Shown: positions 9,353 to 19,756, numbered from the stretch's first letter. The stretch: DNA of 64,000 bases from Prorocentrum cordatum (GCA_963575745.1 CAUYUJ010020733.1:1-64000), one strand, 5' to 3'. Notes: generated by a model from the letters alone, not told the origin. Numbers and translations: made by a program.

Positions 9353-9496
9353 CGATACCTCTACTCTGCGGACCTCTCCGGGGGTGCCTTCTGACCAGAA
9401 CATCGAGGCGAATCCAGCGGCGGCGACGGGGGCCTCCCAGGACGCCTCAAAAGGGAAGAACGTGGAAAAGGTAGAGGTATGGATACCCATCGGTCG
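9346..9496. mobile_element. TIR element, GGTATCCNTACC family, copy 1
   Basis: The ends GTAACGATACCTCTACTC and GGTAGAGGTATGGATACCC are imperfect inverted repeats. The interior shares TCTGACCAGAAC, TCGAGGCG and GGGCCTCCCAGGA with 50586-50731. Confidence 0.55.
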
Positions 9497-9685
9497 GAAG
9501 AAGTAGGTAGAGACATGAAGCAGGAGGGCGTTGAACATAGGTTGGGTTTCCGCCCGCCCCCTGAAGAGGACGGAAAAGTTGAAGCCATTCGATCATTGAA
9601 GTAGGAAGGCGCTGAAAGTAGATTGGAACCTGGGACTCCAAGAATACATACTTTCAACGACCGATGGGAACCCTTTCCTCCTCTG
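9484..9685. mobile_element. TIR element, CCATCGGTCGG family, copy 1
   Basis: Starts CCCATCGGTCGGAAGAAGT and ends TCAACGACCGATGGG (inverted). It contains AGGTAGAGACATGAAGCAGG and GTAGGAAGGCGCTGAAAGTA. The second copy is at 47949-48132. It abuts the preceding TIR element. Confidence 0.65.
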
Positions 9686-10680
9686 AATGGTGGTGGTGGC
9701 GATGGAGACGGGCGGGCACCGACCATAAAACCTGGGCACGCCAGCCACTGCACGAGAGGCGATCCTGAGGTGGCTCCGGGCGGGCTCAGACCGAAAAGCC
9801 TGGAGACGCCGCTATCCGATTGCTTACATCGTGGCCACGAACCCGTCAGGTGAAGGTGAAGGGAACACGTCAGTGAGCAGACAGCTTCCTATCTCTCTAA
9901 AGTTCACGTGAGGTGACATGAACCTTACGAGTACACTCGACTCGAGCTCAGAGAACATCACACAGGAAGGTCATCTGCAAACATATGTGACAGCATATCT
10001 ATGTGCAGACCTGGACATGGGATGCAAGCAACAAGACACACAGGACGTGAACATGCTCAACTCAATGATGCCACGGTGGGGTCACCCGTGAGCAAGCTCA
10101 TGACCTCGAGGCATTGGTTCCGGGCAATCATGCAGCAAACTCATGCAGGCGCGAGGGTAGACCATGCGGAGTCCCTCCGACGCCAACTTGTTCATCGAGA
10201 AGTTGATCTGTCACGGGTTGATTCAATTATGCACGTCAATCACATACGGATACCAGGTTGAGATGTCGGAGACATTCGGAAGCAACACCTCCAGTATGGG
10301 TTCGAGTAAGAAGCTCACGCGACCACATGCGATTGGTTTTTGCATGGTCATGTCGTGACGATGTCGTACGATTGATCATGAACAATGTGCGTTGCTACAT
10401 CTGGCCCTCTAGCAGTACAGCACAACCTGGCAAAGGAAGGACAATTCGCATCGCTGGTGCCTCCTCGTACGGTCCAGGATCAGGCAACGATTGCCTGTGG
10501 AGCCAGACTTGTGAAGGGGCATGTAAACGTCCAACAATAGAGAGAGCGCACGACAGGAGTCGAGGAAATAATGCCTGGCAGAACCACAGTACGATCAGGT
10601 ACCAGAGTGAGCGTACCGACTGATCTAACACTGTCCCTGGGTGCGTGACTGAAGTGGGGTTGCGCGACGGCCAAAATATC
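9686..10680. other. No gene recognised
   Basis: Mixed-composition sequence without visible repeats. Several short open frames of ordinary texture exist on the plus strand (for example near 10164-10358) but none has consistent splice sites, so nothing is called. Confidence 0.4.
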
Positions 10681-10774
10681 ATTGCGCCTCCCCTCTCCCC
10701 CTTCTGTTCAATCTCACTCGCCCTCGATCCTCCTTCCTCGTTCCCCCTGGGTTCTCGTGTCCACCCCTGTTCCT

Positions 10775-10890
10775 TCTCACTCCTCCTCCTCCTCCTCCTC
10801 TTCCTCCTCCTCCTCCTCCTCCTCCTCCCTGTTCCTTCTCGCTGCTCCTCCTTTCTCCTCCTCCTCATCCGCCTCCCCCTTCTCCTATTT
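10775..10890. repeat. CCT microsatellite
   Basis: CTCCTCCTC repeat with interruptions. Confidence 0.9.
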
Positions 10891-11800
10891 AAGAGGCCGC
10901 GCCATCTACACCTGGCAGGCGACGAAGACATACCCCCAAAGTGGGGTACAATCGAAGACGAAGAAGGCGGCATCACGGGTTCGAGGCATTCACACCTAAT
11001 GCCACGCCAGCAGCGAAGCACGTCGTTCTTGTCATAAATCTTGTCGTCCTCGCCCCTGCTGCCCTCGGCGAGACCGCACCCTGGACCCATCACTGACCCC
11101 TCCGCAACCGACCAGCGATCCTCCCGCGACACTCCCGCGACCCGCACACGACCCGCACCTGCGACTCGCGACCCACCCGTGACCCGCAGCTGCGATCCCC
11201 ACTCGCGACCCGACCACACCGCATTGGGAAAAAAAACGCCGCCTGCGGCGGGCTGGCGTCTACGCCACGGAAATACGTGCACAGACCTGATAGCGGGTGT
11301 AGCTTCAGGAAGGGTGGCGGTGTGTAAACTCGCTGGCTCGCAGTCGTGATCCATACACAGCCACCCTATACCCTGAGGCCCAGGAACAGACCCCCTGGAG
11401 AGCGCCTGTGTAGAATTCCTCGTGGCGGAGCTTCGACTGCCCAGGCTCCGTTGCGAAGAGGAAGGTGGGCGCCTGGGGCGGGCTTCTGGGCACCCTGGCG
11501 GCGCGCAGAGGGGGGCAGGAGGCGGGGGGGGGAAGGCCTCTCGGAACTAGGGGGAGGGGGGGAAGGCCTCTTGGAACGAGGCTGCCTCCGAGAAGGCGCC
11601 GGCCCCACACCCTCCCCCCCTGCCCCCCCCCCCCTCTGCGCGCGGCCGAGCACCGGCCCTCGGGCCTCGCGCGCGGGCCACGCCCCGCCACCGGGCCCAC
11701 CCGCGCTGCGCTGCGGAGAGGGGGGGCGCCCGCGGCGGGCCGACTTCGGCGGCGCGCGCGAGGGGGGGGGAGGGGAGAAGGGGAAGGCCTTTCGGGCGGG
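10891..11800. other. No gene recognised; CGACCCGC-rich DNA
   Basis: Begins with GACGAAGACATACCCCC..GGGGTACAATCGAAGACGAAG, an inverted relative of motifs at 58.2 and 62.6 kb. Then ACCCGCGACC-type degenerate repeats (11090-11215) and G/C-run sequence with two GGAAGGCCTCT(C/T)GGAAC units near 11530-11575. No exon called. Confidence 0.45.
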
Positions 11801-11892
11801 TGGCATTGGGGGGGGGGACCCACATGGGGGTGGAGGATAGAGGCCCTGAAGGGGCCCTTTTGGGACCCTCTTGGGCACCCACCCGCCCCAAA

Positions 11893-11933
11893 AGGGGCCT
11901 ACAGGCTATAGGGCCTACAGGCTATAGGGCCCC
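11893..11933. repeat. Tandem GGGCCTACAGGCTATA units
   Basis: Two adjacent copies of a 16-bp unit. Confidence 0.7.
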
Positions 11934-12172
11934 TCTGGGCCCAGGAGGTTCCAACGCCGATCTCCCAGCATCTGGAGCTCCCCCACCCCCAGATGGCATG
12001 TCCATCCCGAATTTGTGGTTGACGGCCCCTGGGCTTGGAGAGGGCCCCCAACAGCCGAAGGCAACCAGAACCAAAAAACTCAATCGGAGCCGTTCACCTC
12101 AGACTCCCTTCCCCGCACCAGGAGGCCCCATGCGAACCATGCCCCACCACCCCACGATTTCTCTATGGGGTG

Positions 12173-12228
12173 AGGCGGGGTTCGCTTCGCTCGGGGCCTC
12201 CCGAGCGAAGCAAACCCCGCCGCCTCCT
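12173..12228. repeat. Hairpin, about 24-bp arms
   Basis: GGCGGGGTTCGCTTCGCTCG pairs with the inverted CGAGCGAAGCAAACCCCGCC across a 4-6 base loop. It stands directly before a CCT tract. Confidence 0.75.
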
Positions 12229-12435
12229 ATTTCTTCTCCTCCTCCTCCTCCTCCTCCTCCTCCCCTCCTCCTCCTCCTCCCTCCTCCTCCTCCTCACCCT
12301 CCCCTCCTCCCTCCTCCTCCTCCAACCTCCTCCTCCCTCCTCCCTCCCTCCTCCCTCCTCCGCCCCTCCTCTCCTCTCCTCCTCCTCCTCCTCCTCCTCC
12401 TCCTCCTCCTCCTCCTCCTCCTCCTCCTCCTCCTG
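12229..12435. repeat. CCT microsatellite
   Basis: About 205 bp of CCT with CTCCCTCC interruptions, then a pure stretch. Confidence 0.95.
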
Positions 12436-12483
12436 CTCCCCTTAGAGAGCTCGTCGGCTCCTAGCAGGGGAGAGTTCGGCCTT

Positions 12484-12671
12484 ATGTCGGGCCTGTCCCC
12501 GTACAGGGGGATGTTCGACGAAACATCAAAAATACCCCCAAAAGAATCCAAAAACAATCCGAAAATAGTCTGGGGACTATTTTTGGAGCATTTCTTGGCC
12601 ATTCTTGGGCATTCTTGGGGTATTTTTCATTTGTCGTCGAAGATCCCCCTGTAGGGGGACACGCCCGACAT
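12484..12671. mobile_element. TIR element, TCGGGCATGTCC family, copy 1
   Basis: 188 bp. The ends ATGTCGGGCCTGTCCC and GGGGACACGCCCGACAT are inverted, with pairing extending about 50 bp (TTCGACGAAACATCAAAAAT against TCGTCGAA). AT-rich interior (AAAAATACCCCC) with no coding capacity. Close relative of 57084-57242. Confidence 0.85.
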
Positions 12672-12769
12672 GAAGCTCGGCGCGCCTGAGCCGGTCGTCG
12701 GTGAGGTCGCGCCTGCCGCTGGGCGGCGGGGCGCGTCGAGGAGCTCGTCGGCGGGAGCGGGAGAGGGAT

Positions 12770-13145
12770 TTGAGCCGTTCATGGACACGAGGAGCGTGCA
12801 GGAGCAGGGCGGGGAAGGAGACATGGGAGCTGGGAGTGGACGAAGCGAGGAGCAAGGCAGGGAAGAAGAGATGAGCCATTCGTGGGCACGAGGAGCGTGC
12901 AGGAGCAGGGCGGGGAAGGAGAGAGGGGGGAGCTGGGAGTGGACGAAGCTTGAGCACGCTGGTGGGCACTCCCGAAAGCAGTCTGTGACGCGGGTCACCA
13001 CCAGGGAGGCGGGAGCGGGAGGGGGGTGAGCCATTCGTGGACACGAGGAGCGTGCAGGAGCAGGGCAGGGAAGAAATGAGGGGGGCTGGGAGTGGACGAA
13101 GCTTGAGCACGTTGGTGGGCACTCCAGAGAACACAGTCTGTGACG
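12770..13145. repeat. Three degenerate tandem units of about 100-150 bp
   Basis: GACACGAGGAGCGTGCAGGA recurs at about 12784, 12886 (GGCACGAGG..) and 13039, each followed by GGGAGCTGGGAGTGGACGAA-like sequence. The last two also share TTGAGCACG(C/T)TGGTGGGC. The plus-strand frame is open but differs between units, so this is not read as protein. Confidence 0.75.
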
Positions 13146-13969
13146 CGGCCCATGCGGGCTCTGATGTTCGGGCTGACTGGCTATGCACATTGCAGATGTC
13201 GAATCTCTTCCACCTCCTGCTCCTCCGCACGCTCGCTGGCCAGAACAACGGAAGATGCCAAGCGAGCTCCAGAGCATCTGCATACAATATTCACCCCGAG
13301 CATGAAAATACAGTATGAACCAGTTCTGCAAAACATCAGCGACATGTAGTGGAGGAATGAAGATGAGATGAAGTGAATTGGAATCATGATTTTTGGGATG
13401 AGCATAGGGAGCAGAGGAATGCCGCGAGTGTGGATTAGGCTTGGAACTGCTCGTGGCATCACACAACGGATGGGCGAGGCACTTCGACATGTCCAGGACG
13501 CTCCACTTGTCCCTGGTTCTGCGGCCCCTGTACCTGGCGGCTCCAAGACCAGGAGCAGCTGGCAACTTCAGGCAAGAGCGGCCAGTGCTGTCGGGCCTTG
13601 CCCAGGCTCTGGAATCACACCGTGCACCTTAAAAACCGACAACAAAAAACAACGACAACACGGACGGCGATGTACCAACAACAAGGGTGACCGGCACTGC
13701 GTGTCAATGCGTTCAAACCTGTGCTCTGGACAATTTCGTCGATTATCCCGCTCTTGCCCCTGGAGATGCATGCCGCTGATCCGGTGCCAATCTGGCAAAA
13801 CGCGAACCGACCTTCACATGAACGGAAACCAACCAGGTACCAACGGCCGAGTCCAAGACGGCTCAATGAGCACAATGTTCAGTACAAATGGTTGCGGAAT
13901 AGGGCGACGTGAGATCTGGGTCCGTGTTCGTCACCACAGTTCGTGGACGCACTAAAAAATAAGGGCTCC

Positions 13970-14100
13970 CAAATTCGCGCTTCGCGCTGCGCGAAGCGCG
14001 AAGTGCGAATAACTTTGCGCTCTCGCGCCGCCTCCCACAGGAGAAAAGGAGGATGAAGAGGGCTCGGAGCCGAACCGCGAAGCGCGAAGCGCGAATGACT
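13970..14100. repeat. CGAAGCGCGAA hairpin cluster
   Basis: TTCGCGCTTCGCGC, then TGC, then GCGAAGCGCGAA at 13974-14002 is a near-perfect hairpin. CGAAGCGCGAAGCGCGAA returns at about 14078. Confidence 0.7.
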
Positions 14101-14231
14101 TCGCGCCCTCGAGGACGCGCTGAAAAAAGGTCAGCCAGGTCAGTGGAGGTATGGGGAGGGGGGCTGGCTCCCCGGGGCTCCCAAGCCTGGGCCATCCAGA
14201 GGGGATCAACGGGGACTGGCTGACCCCGTCA

Positions 14232-14387
14232 GCGCTGACCCCCGCTGCGTGCGCCCACTCATGAAAGGCATCCCGAGTGGTGTGAGCAACGTCTCGCATG
14301 TCTCGTCGAAGTCCCCGTAGCGGGCGATATCGAGGAGGCCCGGGCGAAAGTTCCACCACCTCCGCTCTGTGCAGAACCATCCTGGAC
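14232..14387 (-). CDS. Candidate exon, unrecognised
   Basis: Reads GWFCTERRWWNFRPGLLDIA, then RYGDFDETCETLLTPLG. Trp/Arg/Glu/Asp-rich folded-domain texture with good codons. It follows an AG-G border (GTCGGAG before GTCC) and runs to a GGG before GTCAGC. No partner exon could be joined. The family is not recognised. Confidence 0.45.
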
Positions 14388-14941
14388 CTCCGACGTTGTA
14401 AATTCTCACTACGCAGATTCCCAGAGGTCTAGACCCCCTGCCCGCGATCGGTGTTTCATGCCGAGTTGTTGGTTTAATTCTAACGATGACTCCACCAGGT
14501 TAGGGCCCCCCAGAGGCCGAAAGAAACCCTCCCGTCGTGTCTCACAACGAGATGGGTCGGGGTTACGATCATGGCACCGTATGGTCGATTGACCTGTCGG
14601 GGCTCACATTGCCACCTCCTGAACGGCACCATACAGAGGAACAACAAACGGCGCTGGGCGCCTCGCGATCCAGCGAAGGGAAGATCTGAACTGTGCTCCT
14701 CTTTGTTGGTCAAACACCACCCCAACTTCCCAGAGTCTCATGTGACGGCCTTGCCAGCGGTTCTAGAGAGAGTACTGGTCTGCGGGAAATGGCAATCAAG
14801 ATACGTAGCCCTCGGTCCGGAAAACATGAGCGGAGAAACCAGCCAAGTTTTGGAGTCCGGTCAGCCTGCTGGCGGCGCAGAACCTGCCTCAACAACCTGG
14901 CCCTCATCCCCCCCCCCCTCCCTCCCCGTGTGTCAGGGGCA

Positions 14942-15122
14942 AGGGGGGACAGGCTCGGGGGCGGAACGTCGACATGAATGGGCAATCAGCCGCCGATAGA
15001 CTGGGGATTTGCTCTAGATAACTAGCGAAACCGCCTGGTCCTGCGCGGAGCGGGCCATCGGGCCCCTCTCGCCGATGACTTTGGGTGTCAATGCGTTCCC
15101 TCCTGAGCCTATCCCCCCCAAC
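14942..15122. mobile_element. Possible TIR element, GGCTCAGG family
   Basis: GGGGGGACAGGCTCGGGGGC against CTCCTGAGCCTATCCCCCC. A shorter pair of similar ends is at 17559-17690 (GGGGACTGGCTCAGG against CCTGAGCCCGTCCCC). Imperfect and G-rich, so moderately supported. Confidence 0.4.
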
Positions 15123-15339
15123 GCTGCCCCTGGAACCCGTCCTCCTCCTCCTCCTGCTCCTCCTCTTCCTCCTCCTGCTTTTCCTCCTCCTCCTCCTGGG
15201 GGAACCCATCGCGTGGACGGCCCCATCGGGAGGGGGGTCGAAGCCGCTGGGTCCCTGATATGGAGCAAGCGGAACCTGTCTTCGTAACCTCCGAGATAAC
15301 GGCCGTCACCGGCCCCGCGCCCCCCCTCTCACCCCCACC

Positions 15340-15735
15340 CCCCTGGTGACGTCACGGTCCGCGCCGGCGGCGTACAGGAATTCTTCAGAATGACCGAAGC
15401 CAAGGAGAAGCGGCGATCTTCGCCACAGCGCCCGTGTACACCACAGTGCTCGAATGCACCACAACGTGCGTGTACACCACAGCGTCTGCGTACACCGCAA
15501 CAGCCGTGTGCAACGCAGCGCCTGTTTACACCAGCGCCTGCGTGTACCACATCGCCTGTGTACACCAGATCGAATGTGCACACCACAGCAGCCGCCTGCA
15601 ACACAGTGCCTGTGTACACCGAAGTGTTTCCGCGAGCCGCAGCGCCTATGCACACCACAGCGCCCGTGCACACCGCAGCAACCGCGTGCAACACCGCGAC
15701 GGTGTACACCCCAGCGCCTGCGTGCACAAGACAGG
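15340..15735. repeat. Minisatellite of GTGTACACCACAGCGCCT units with flank (orientation 1)
   Basis: 15422-15735 is a degenerate array of about 18-bp units (CACCACAGCGCCTGTGTA). Together with the flank 15340-15400 (GACGTCACGGTCCGCGCCGG, GAATTCTTCAGAATGACCG) it is an inverted copy of 16655-17030. Confidence 0.8.
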
Positions 15736-15914
15736 TAGAAGGACCACGTAATTAGGTGAGGATCTGCGGCAGACAACTAAACGCCACGCAAGGGGAATGC
15801 TGGTAATAGAATGCGATGTTTGTCCCTCCTCACGCCCCCAACCCCCATGCCGCACCGTCTCCCGCTGCACTGTCTCCGCAATGCCCCACGCCGCAAGCGA
15901 ACTCCTTCAGGAGG

Positions 15915-16075
15915 ACGTGGGTGGACGTGGGAGGAGATGGGAGGAGGCGGGGAGAGGCGGGAGGACTCGGGAGGACATGGGAGGAGATTGGAGGAGGTGG
16001 GAGAGCGTGGGGGAGGGTGGGAGGTCGGGGAAAGGTGGGATGATGTGAGGGTAACTTGGAGGACGCGGGGGAAGG
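15915..16075. repeat. GGGAGGANN short tandem repeat
   Basis: Degenerate GTGGGAGGAGAT/CGGGAGGAC units. Confidence 0.7.
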
Positions 16076-16079
16076 TGGG

Positions 16080-16640
16080 AGGAAGCGTGGGGGAGAGGGT
16101 AGCCCTCGAAAGGCAGAAAGCCTTGAACCTAGAACCGCGAGCTTTGCGGATCGAACCTCGGCGTGAACAAAAACGTCCGACCGAGCGCCCGAAAACGTCT
16201 CGTCCCGCTTGTGGGGGAAAAAGGGTGACTCATGCACGCACTGAAGAAAACGTGCATCGGTGAACACCAATTCGAATCTTCAACGCACCCCATCAAGCCT
16301 CAAGGGTATTGCTACACGGGTGTGCGCACGCATGACAAATACCTAGCCCGAAATCATTCCGAAAACTTGCCGCGCGCATTGTGCCATTCACGTTCCAAGC
16401 TGGTGTTGTTACGATCCTGGAAACATGGTCTGATGACTCACTCCAGCTGGGTCTCGGACGGTCATCTCTGCGGGAGCCTTCTGGACGCAGATGGGCGGAC
16501 TTAGGATGATGCGGGAGGACTCGTAGATTCCAGAGGCCATAAGGATTCGTTTATAAAGGCTACAAAGGCTATAAAAACATTGTTTTGCTGTGGTATCCAC
16601 ATGCGCTCCATTTTGTCATTAGAATGCCTCCTAAACTTGT
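16080..16640. other. No gene recognised
   Basis: Unique-looking sequence between the two arms of the inverted minisatellite; no exon seen. Confidence 0.4.
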
Positions 16641-16654
16641 ATATGCAACAATGG

Positions 16655-17030
16655 TGCTTTGTTGTGCACGGTTGCTGCGGTTCACACAGGCGCCGTGGTG
16701 TACACAGGCGCTGTGGTGCACGCAGGCACGACTATGGTGTCCACTGGTGTTGTGTTGCACACGGCTGATGTTGTGTACGCAGGCGCTTTGGTTTATACAA
16801 ACGCTATGATGCACGCAGGCACTTTGATGCACACTGAGGCTGCGTTGCACGCGGCTGCTTTGGTCTACCTAGCCGCTGTGGTGTACACGGGCGCTGTGGT
16901 GCACGCAGGCACTTTGGTGTACACAGGCGCTGTGGTGGAAATTCTCACCGACATGCTGCTGCTACGCGTCAACGGTCATTCCTAAGAATCTCCTTGACCC
17001 CTCCGGCGCGAACCGCGACGTCAACGGGGC
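16655..17030. repeat. Minisatellite of the same unit, inverted (orientation 2)
   Basis: AGGCGCTGTGGTGTACAC units run 16655-16940. The following CGGTCATTC..GAATCTCCTTGAC..TCCGGCGCGAACCGCGACGTCA matches the flank of the first array in inverse, so the two are copies of one longer element. Confidence 0.8.
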
Positions 17031-17118
17031 CCTTCCCCGCGACTCCCCCGGTGAGGGCCGTCATCGCCCCGGAACAAAAAAACAGGCTCGTGGAAGCAGG
17101 AGCACCTGCTTTAACAAA

Positions 17119-17457
17119 AGCTTTCGGAGGTCCGCGCGGATCTCTTGGATCGGCACTGGGACCCCTCCCTGGCGCGTGGAGCGTGCCAGGGGCGACGCCA
17201 GAGGCGCCGCCAGAAAGGGCTCCAGCGCTAACCCACGATGGCGAGCGCACAAGACACACCCATACCCACATGGGGGACGGTGGGAGGAGGACTGGCTATT
17301 GGTATGGGTGCGGGTTGCCAGACCCCAGAAAACACTCCCGGTCACGGGGGGGGGGCCATCCGACAACACGCACTTATAGCCCCCTCCGTCCCACCTACTG
17401 GTATGGGTGCGTGTTGGTCGTTCGCCCCACAAGAGATCCGCGAGGACCTCCGAAAGC
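17119..17457. mobile_element. GGTCCGCGCGG foldback family copy, interrupted by a nested element
   Basis: Outer ends AAGCTTTCGGAGGTCCGCGC and CGCGAGGACCTCCGAAAGCTT pair. The family's inner part (GGCGACGCCAGAGGCGCCGCC, split) is at 17190-17230. About 17250-17420 is foreign: its own ends ACACACCCATACC and GGTATGGGTGCGTGTTGG are inverted repeats. Confidence 0.6.
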
Positions 17458-17814
17458 TTCTACATGTGTCGCCCTTTCCTCTGCGAGCAAGGACCACAGC
17501 TCCCAACCCAGTTGCGGCTGGCTTGGAATCGTCGGGTGTGAGGGAGAACGTTCGGGGGGGGGGGACTGGCTCAGGGGGGAAACAACCGAGCTGGGATCGA
17601 CGATTGCCACCCGACCACGAATCCGCACGTTCCCGGGCGGGGTGGGCCGTCGGGGTCGACGCATCACATCCTGAGCCCGTCCCCTCGGACCTCGCCCCCC
17701 TGGTCCCGGCGGGTCCCGGCTCGGCTCCCCGACGACCGCTTGGGCCGAGCTGGGCCTCCCTGGGACTCGTGCGCCGCGCCGCAGAGCCAGGGCGGCGAGG
17801 GGGCAGGAGAGCCC

Positions 17815-18050
17815 AGAGCCGAATCGATGCGTCGGATCGGCGATCGACGTGGATCGGATCGGCGGACACCGGCAGCTGAGTCGGGAGGAGTCGGCTCGGC
17901 GGAAATCGGCGAGCCAGTGCTAATTACGCTGCCTCCAAGAAAGCATATCTCGGAACTCAACTCGGAGTCCCGAGTCGAACGGAACCAGAATCGGCAGAGC
18001 CGCCGACGTCGAATCGAGTCGAATCCCAGGGATCGAAACGAGCCCGCGGG
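17815..18050. repeat. AATCGG/GGATCG dispersed repeat, copy 1
   Basis: GATCGGCGATCGACGTGGAT, GTCGGCTCGGCGGAAATCGG and GATCGAAACGAGCCC occur in the same order at 44640-44885. Smaller related runs are at 6360-6420, 25225-25310, 47110-47170 and 49780-49970. Confidence 0.7.
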
Positions 18051-18065
18051 GGGAGGGGGCGTCGC

Positions 18066-18262
18066 AGGCCTAGAGATTGACACCAACACCAATTTCGGCG
18101 GTGTGCCTCCACCGAGGGAGGAAGATCCCGATCTCGGTGATGGTGGTAATATTCTGGCCTCCAAGGTGGCCGAACTATTACCACCAACACCAAAAATCTA
18201 GGATCACCTTCCCCTGGTGGAGGGAACCCCCTGTCTTGGTGTTGGTGCCAATTTCCAGGCCT
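18066..18262. mobile_element. Foldback element, ACCAACACCAA family, copy 1
   Basis: 197 bp, almost wholly self-complementary. AGGCCT at both ends, ACACCAACACCAATTT against TTGGTGTTGGTGCCAATTT, GATGGTGGTAATA against TATTACCACCAACACC. An inverted second copy is at 56156-56355. Confidence 0.8.
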
Positions 18263-18412
18263 CCGAGGGCGGGCACGTGTCCCCGCCGCCGCGCCCATCC
18301 CCGCCGCGCCCCATGCAGGGCCACCAGCTTCTCTGCGGCGGGGTGCGCCTCGCCACGCGCGCCCACCTCTTCGGGGCGGGGGGGCGCACCCGGAGGAGGG
18401 CGGCGTGGGGGG

Positions 18413-18516
18413 GGGGAGGAGGGGGGGAGGAGGAGGAGGAGGAGGAGGAGGAGGAGGAGGCGGAGGAGGAGGAGGAGGAGGAGGAGGAAGAGGAGGAGGA
18501 CGAGGACGAGGAAGAG
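18413..18516. repeat. GGA microsatellite
   Basis: GGA repeat with a few GAC/GCG interruptions. Confidence 0.9.
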
Positions 18517-18534
18517 GGGATAGATGGGTGGCGC

Positions 18535-19200
18535 CATCCCAAGCCTAACCCCCACCAACCACTTGTTTGATTCATCCTCGGGTTATCGTCAGAATAATGA
18601 GTCCTGCACGTAGCCGACGCGCGACGGAAGGGCCCGAGGGGGCCGAAAGAAAGCGAAGGACGGGCCCGAGGAAACCACAGACAAAAGAGCGGAGGGACAC
18701 GACCGAACAAAAGGGTGCCACGAGACAACGAGGCCCCGAAAGCAGCAAAGAAATGCCGAGAAAGCCTGGAGGGGAACTTGACTTGCCCCTGTCCTGGCTC
18801 GTCCGAGGTCTTTACCTCACCTCCCCTCAGGCATTCAGCGCACTCGCCAACCCTGACCCCCACCAACCACCGATTCGCCTGGATCGATGGGAGGCGGGGA
18901 GGGCGTGGCACACAGAGAAGACTTTTGAGGAGGGGTCGGAGGGCTGCACCGCATCGCCGGTGCATCGGCGATGCTCCGGCGACGTCGGCATGGCAGCTCC
19001 CCCAGCCACTGCCGGCCTGCTCCCAGCCTCTCGGCGCCCCGCGGCGCGGAGAGCGGGTGCGCCGAAGAGGGCGGCTGGGAGGTGGCAGGAGGGGGGGCAG
19101 CGCGGCGTGCAGGTGACGACATCCGAAGCCTGCCCCCACCAACCACCGATTCTCCCGAGTCGATGGGGGACGGGAGGAAGGTTCGGATGGCGCCACGTGT
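18535..19200. repeat. Three dispersed CCCACCAACCAC blocks and a GCATCGCCG palindrome
   Basis: CCCCCACCAACCAC(C/T) followed by GATTC and GATCGATGGGAGG-like sequence is found near 18550, 18860 and 19135. GCATCGCCGGTGCATCGGCG continuing as an inverted repeat is at about 18950; related GCGATGCATCGACGATGC is at about 29357. Confidence 0.6.
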
Positions 19201-19756
19201 TCGACGAAATTCGAACCCTGTCTCCGCCGCCTATCGTACTGTTTGAATCGTTGGTCGGCGAGAAGAAGGTTCGGCTTTCGTCGCCGAAGGGACCACATCT
19301 TTGAAAGGTTCGGCCAAATGGAGGGATAGGAGTGCCAGGTGAAATTTAGGAAATCGCTCCTGGGAGGTCTTAGCAAAAACTGTAAGGGCTATCGAACGCA
19401 ATTGACGGGAACTAAGCCGGATTAGCCCAAATCAGACTCGGGATGAAGCCAGATCAGCCCCGGAATGAAGCCAGATTGAGCCAGGCTGTGCGGGACCAGG
19501 CTGGATTGGGCCGGCTGTCGACACGAGCCCCTTGCCAGCGCTAGACCCCCTCTTGCCGCGCCAGCTCTCGAGCTGGATCGATCTGCGAGGGTCCTGGGGC
19601 CCGAAACGGGGCAAAAGCGCACGGCGTGAAAGAGCTGCGACACGCCAGGGCCTCGAGGACTCGAACCCCCTCCCCCGCGCTTCTCCCCGCCACCACCCCC
19701 TGACGCCGCCCCCCGAGGTGCGGCGGGGGGGGTGGGGGGGCGCCGCCCAGCCCCAC
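19201..19756. other. No gene recognised
   Basis: Contains degenerate GAAGCCAGAT(C/T)AGCC units at 19405-19510. At 19559-19675 there is a block (CAGCTCTCGAGCTGGATCGA, GGGTCCTGGGGCCCGAAA) related to 30011-30115. Confidence 0.5.

Noticed and set aside
14700-14890. A plus-strand VLVCGKWQSRYVAL stretch reminiscent of a PH domain
   Set aside because: Too short, lacks the rest of the fold, no splice borders, and it is opposite to all supported genes.
18204-19376. A 390-codon minus-strand open frame with repeated NRWLVG words
   Set aside because: The repeats come from the CCCACCAACCAC DNA blocks and a GGA tract; no conserved coding pattern.
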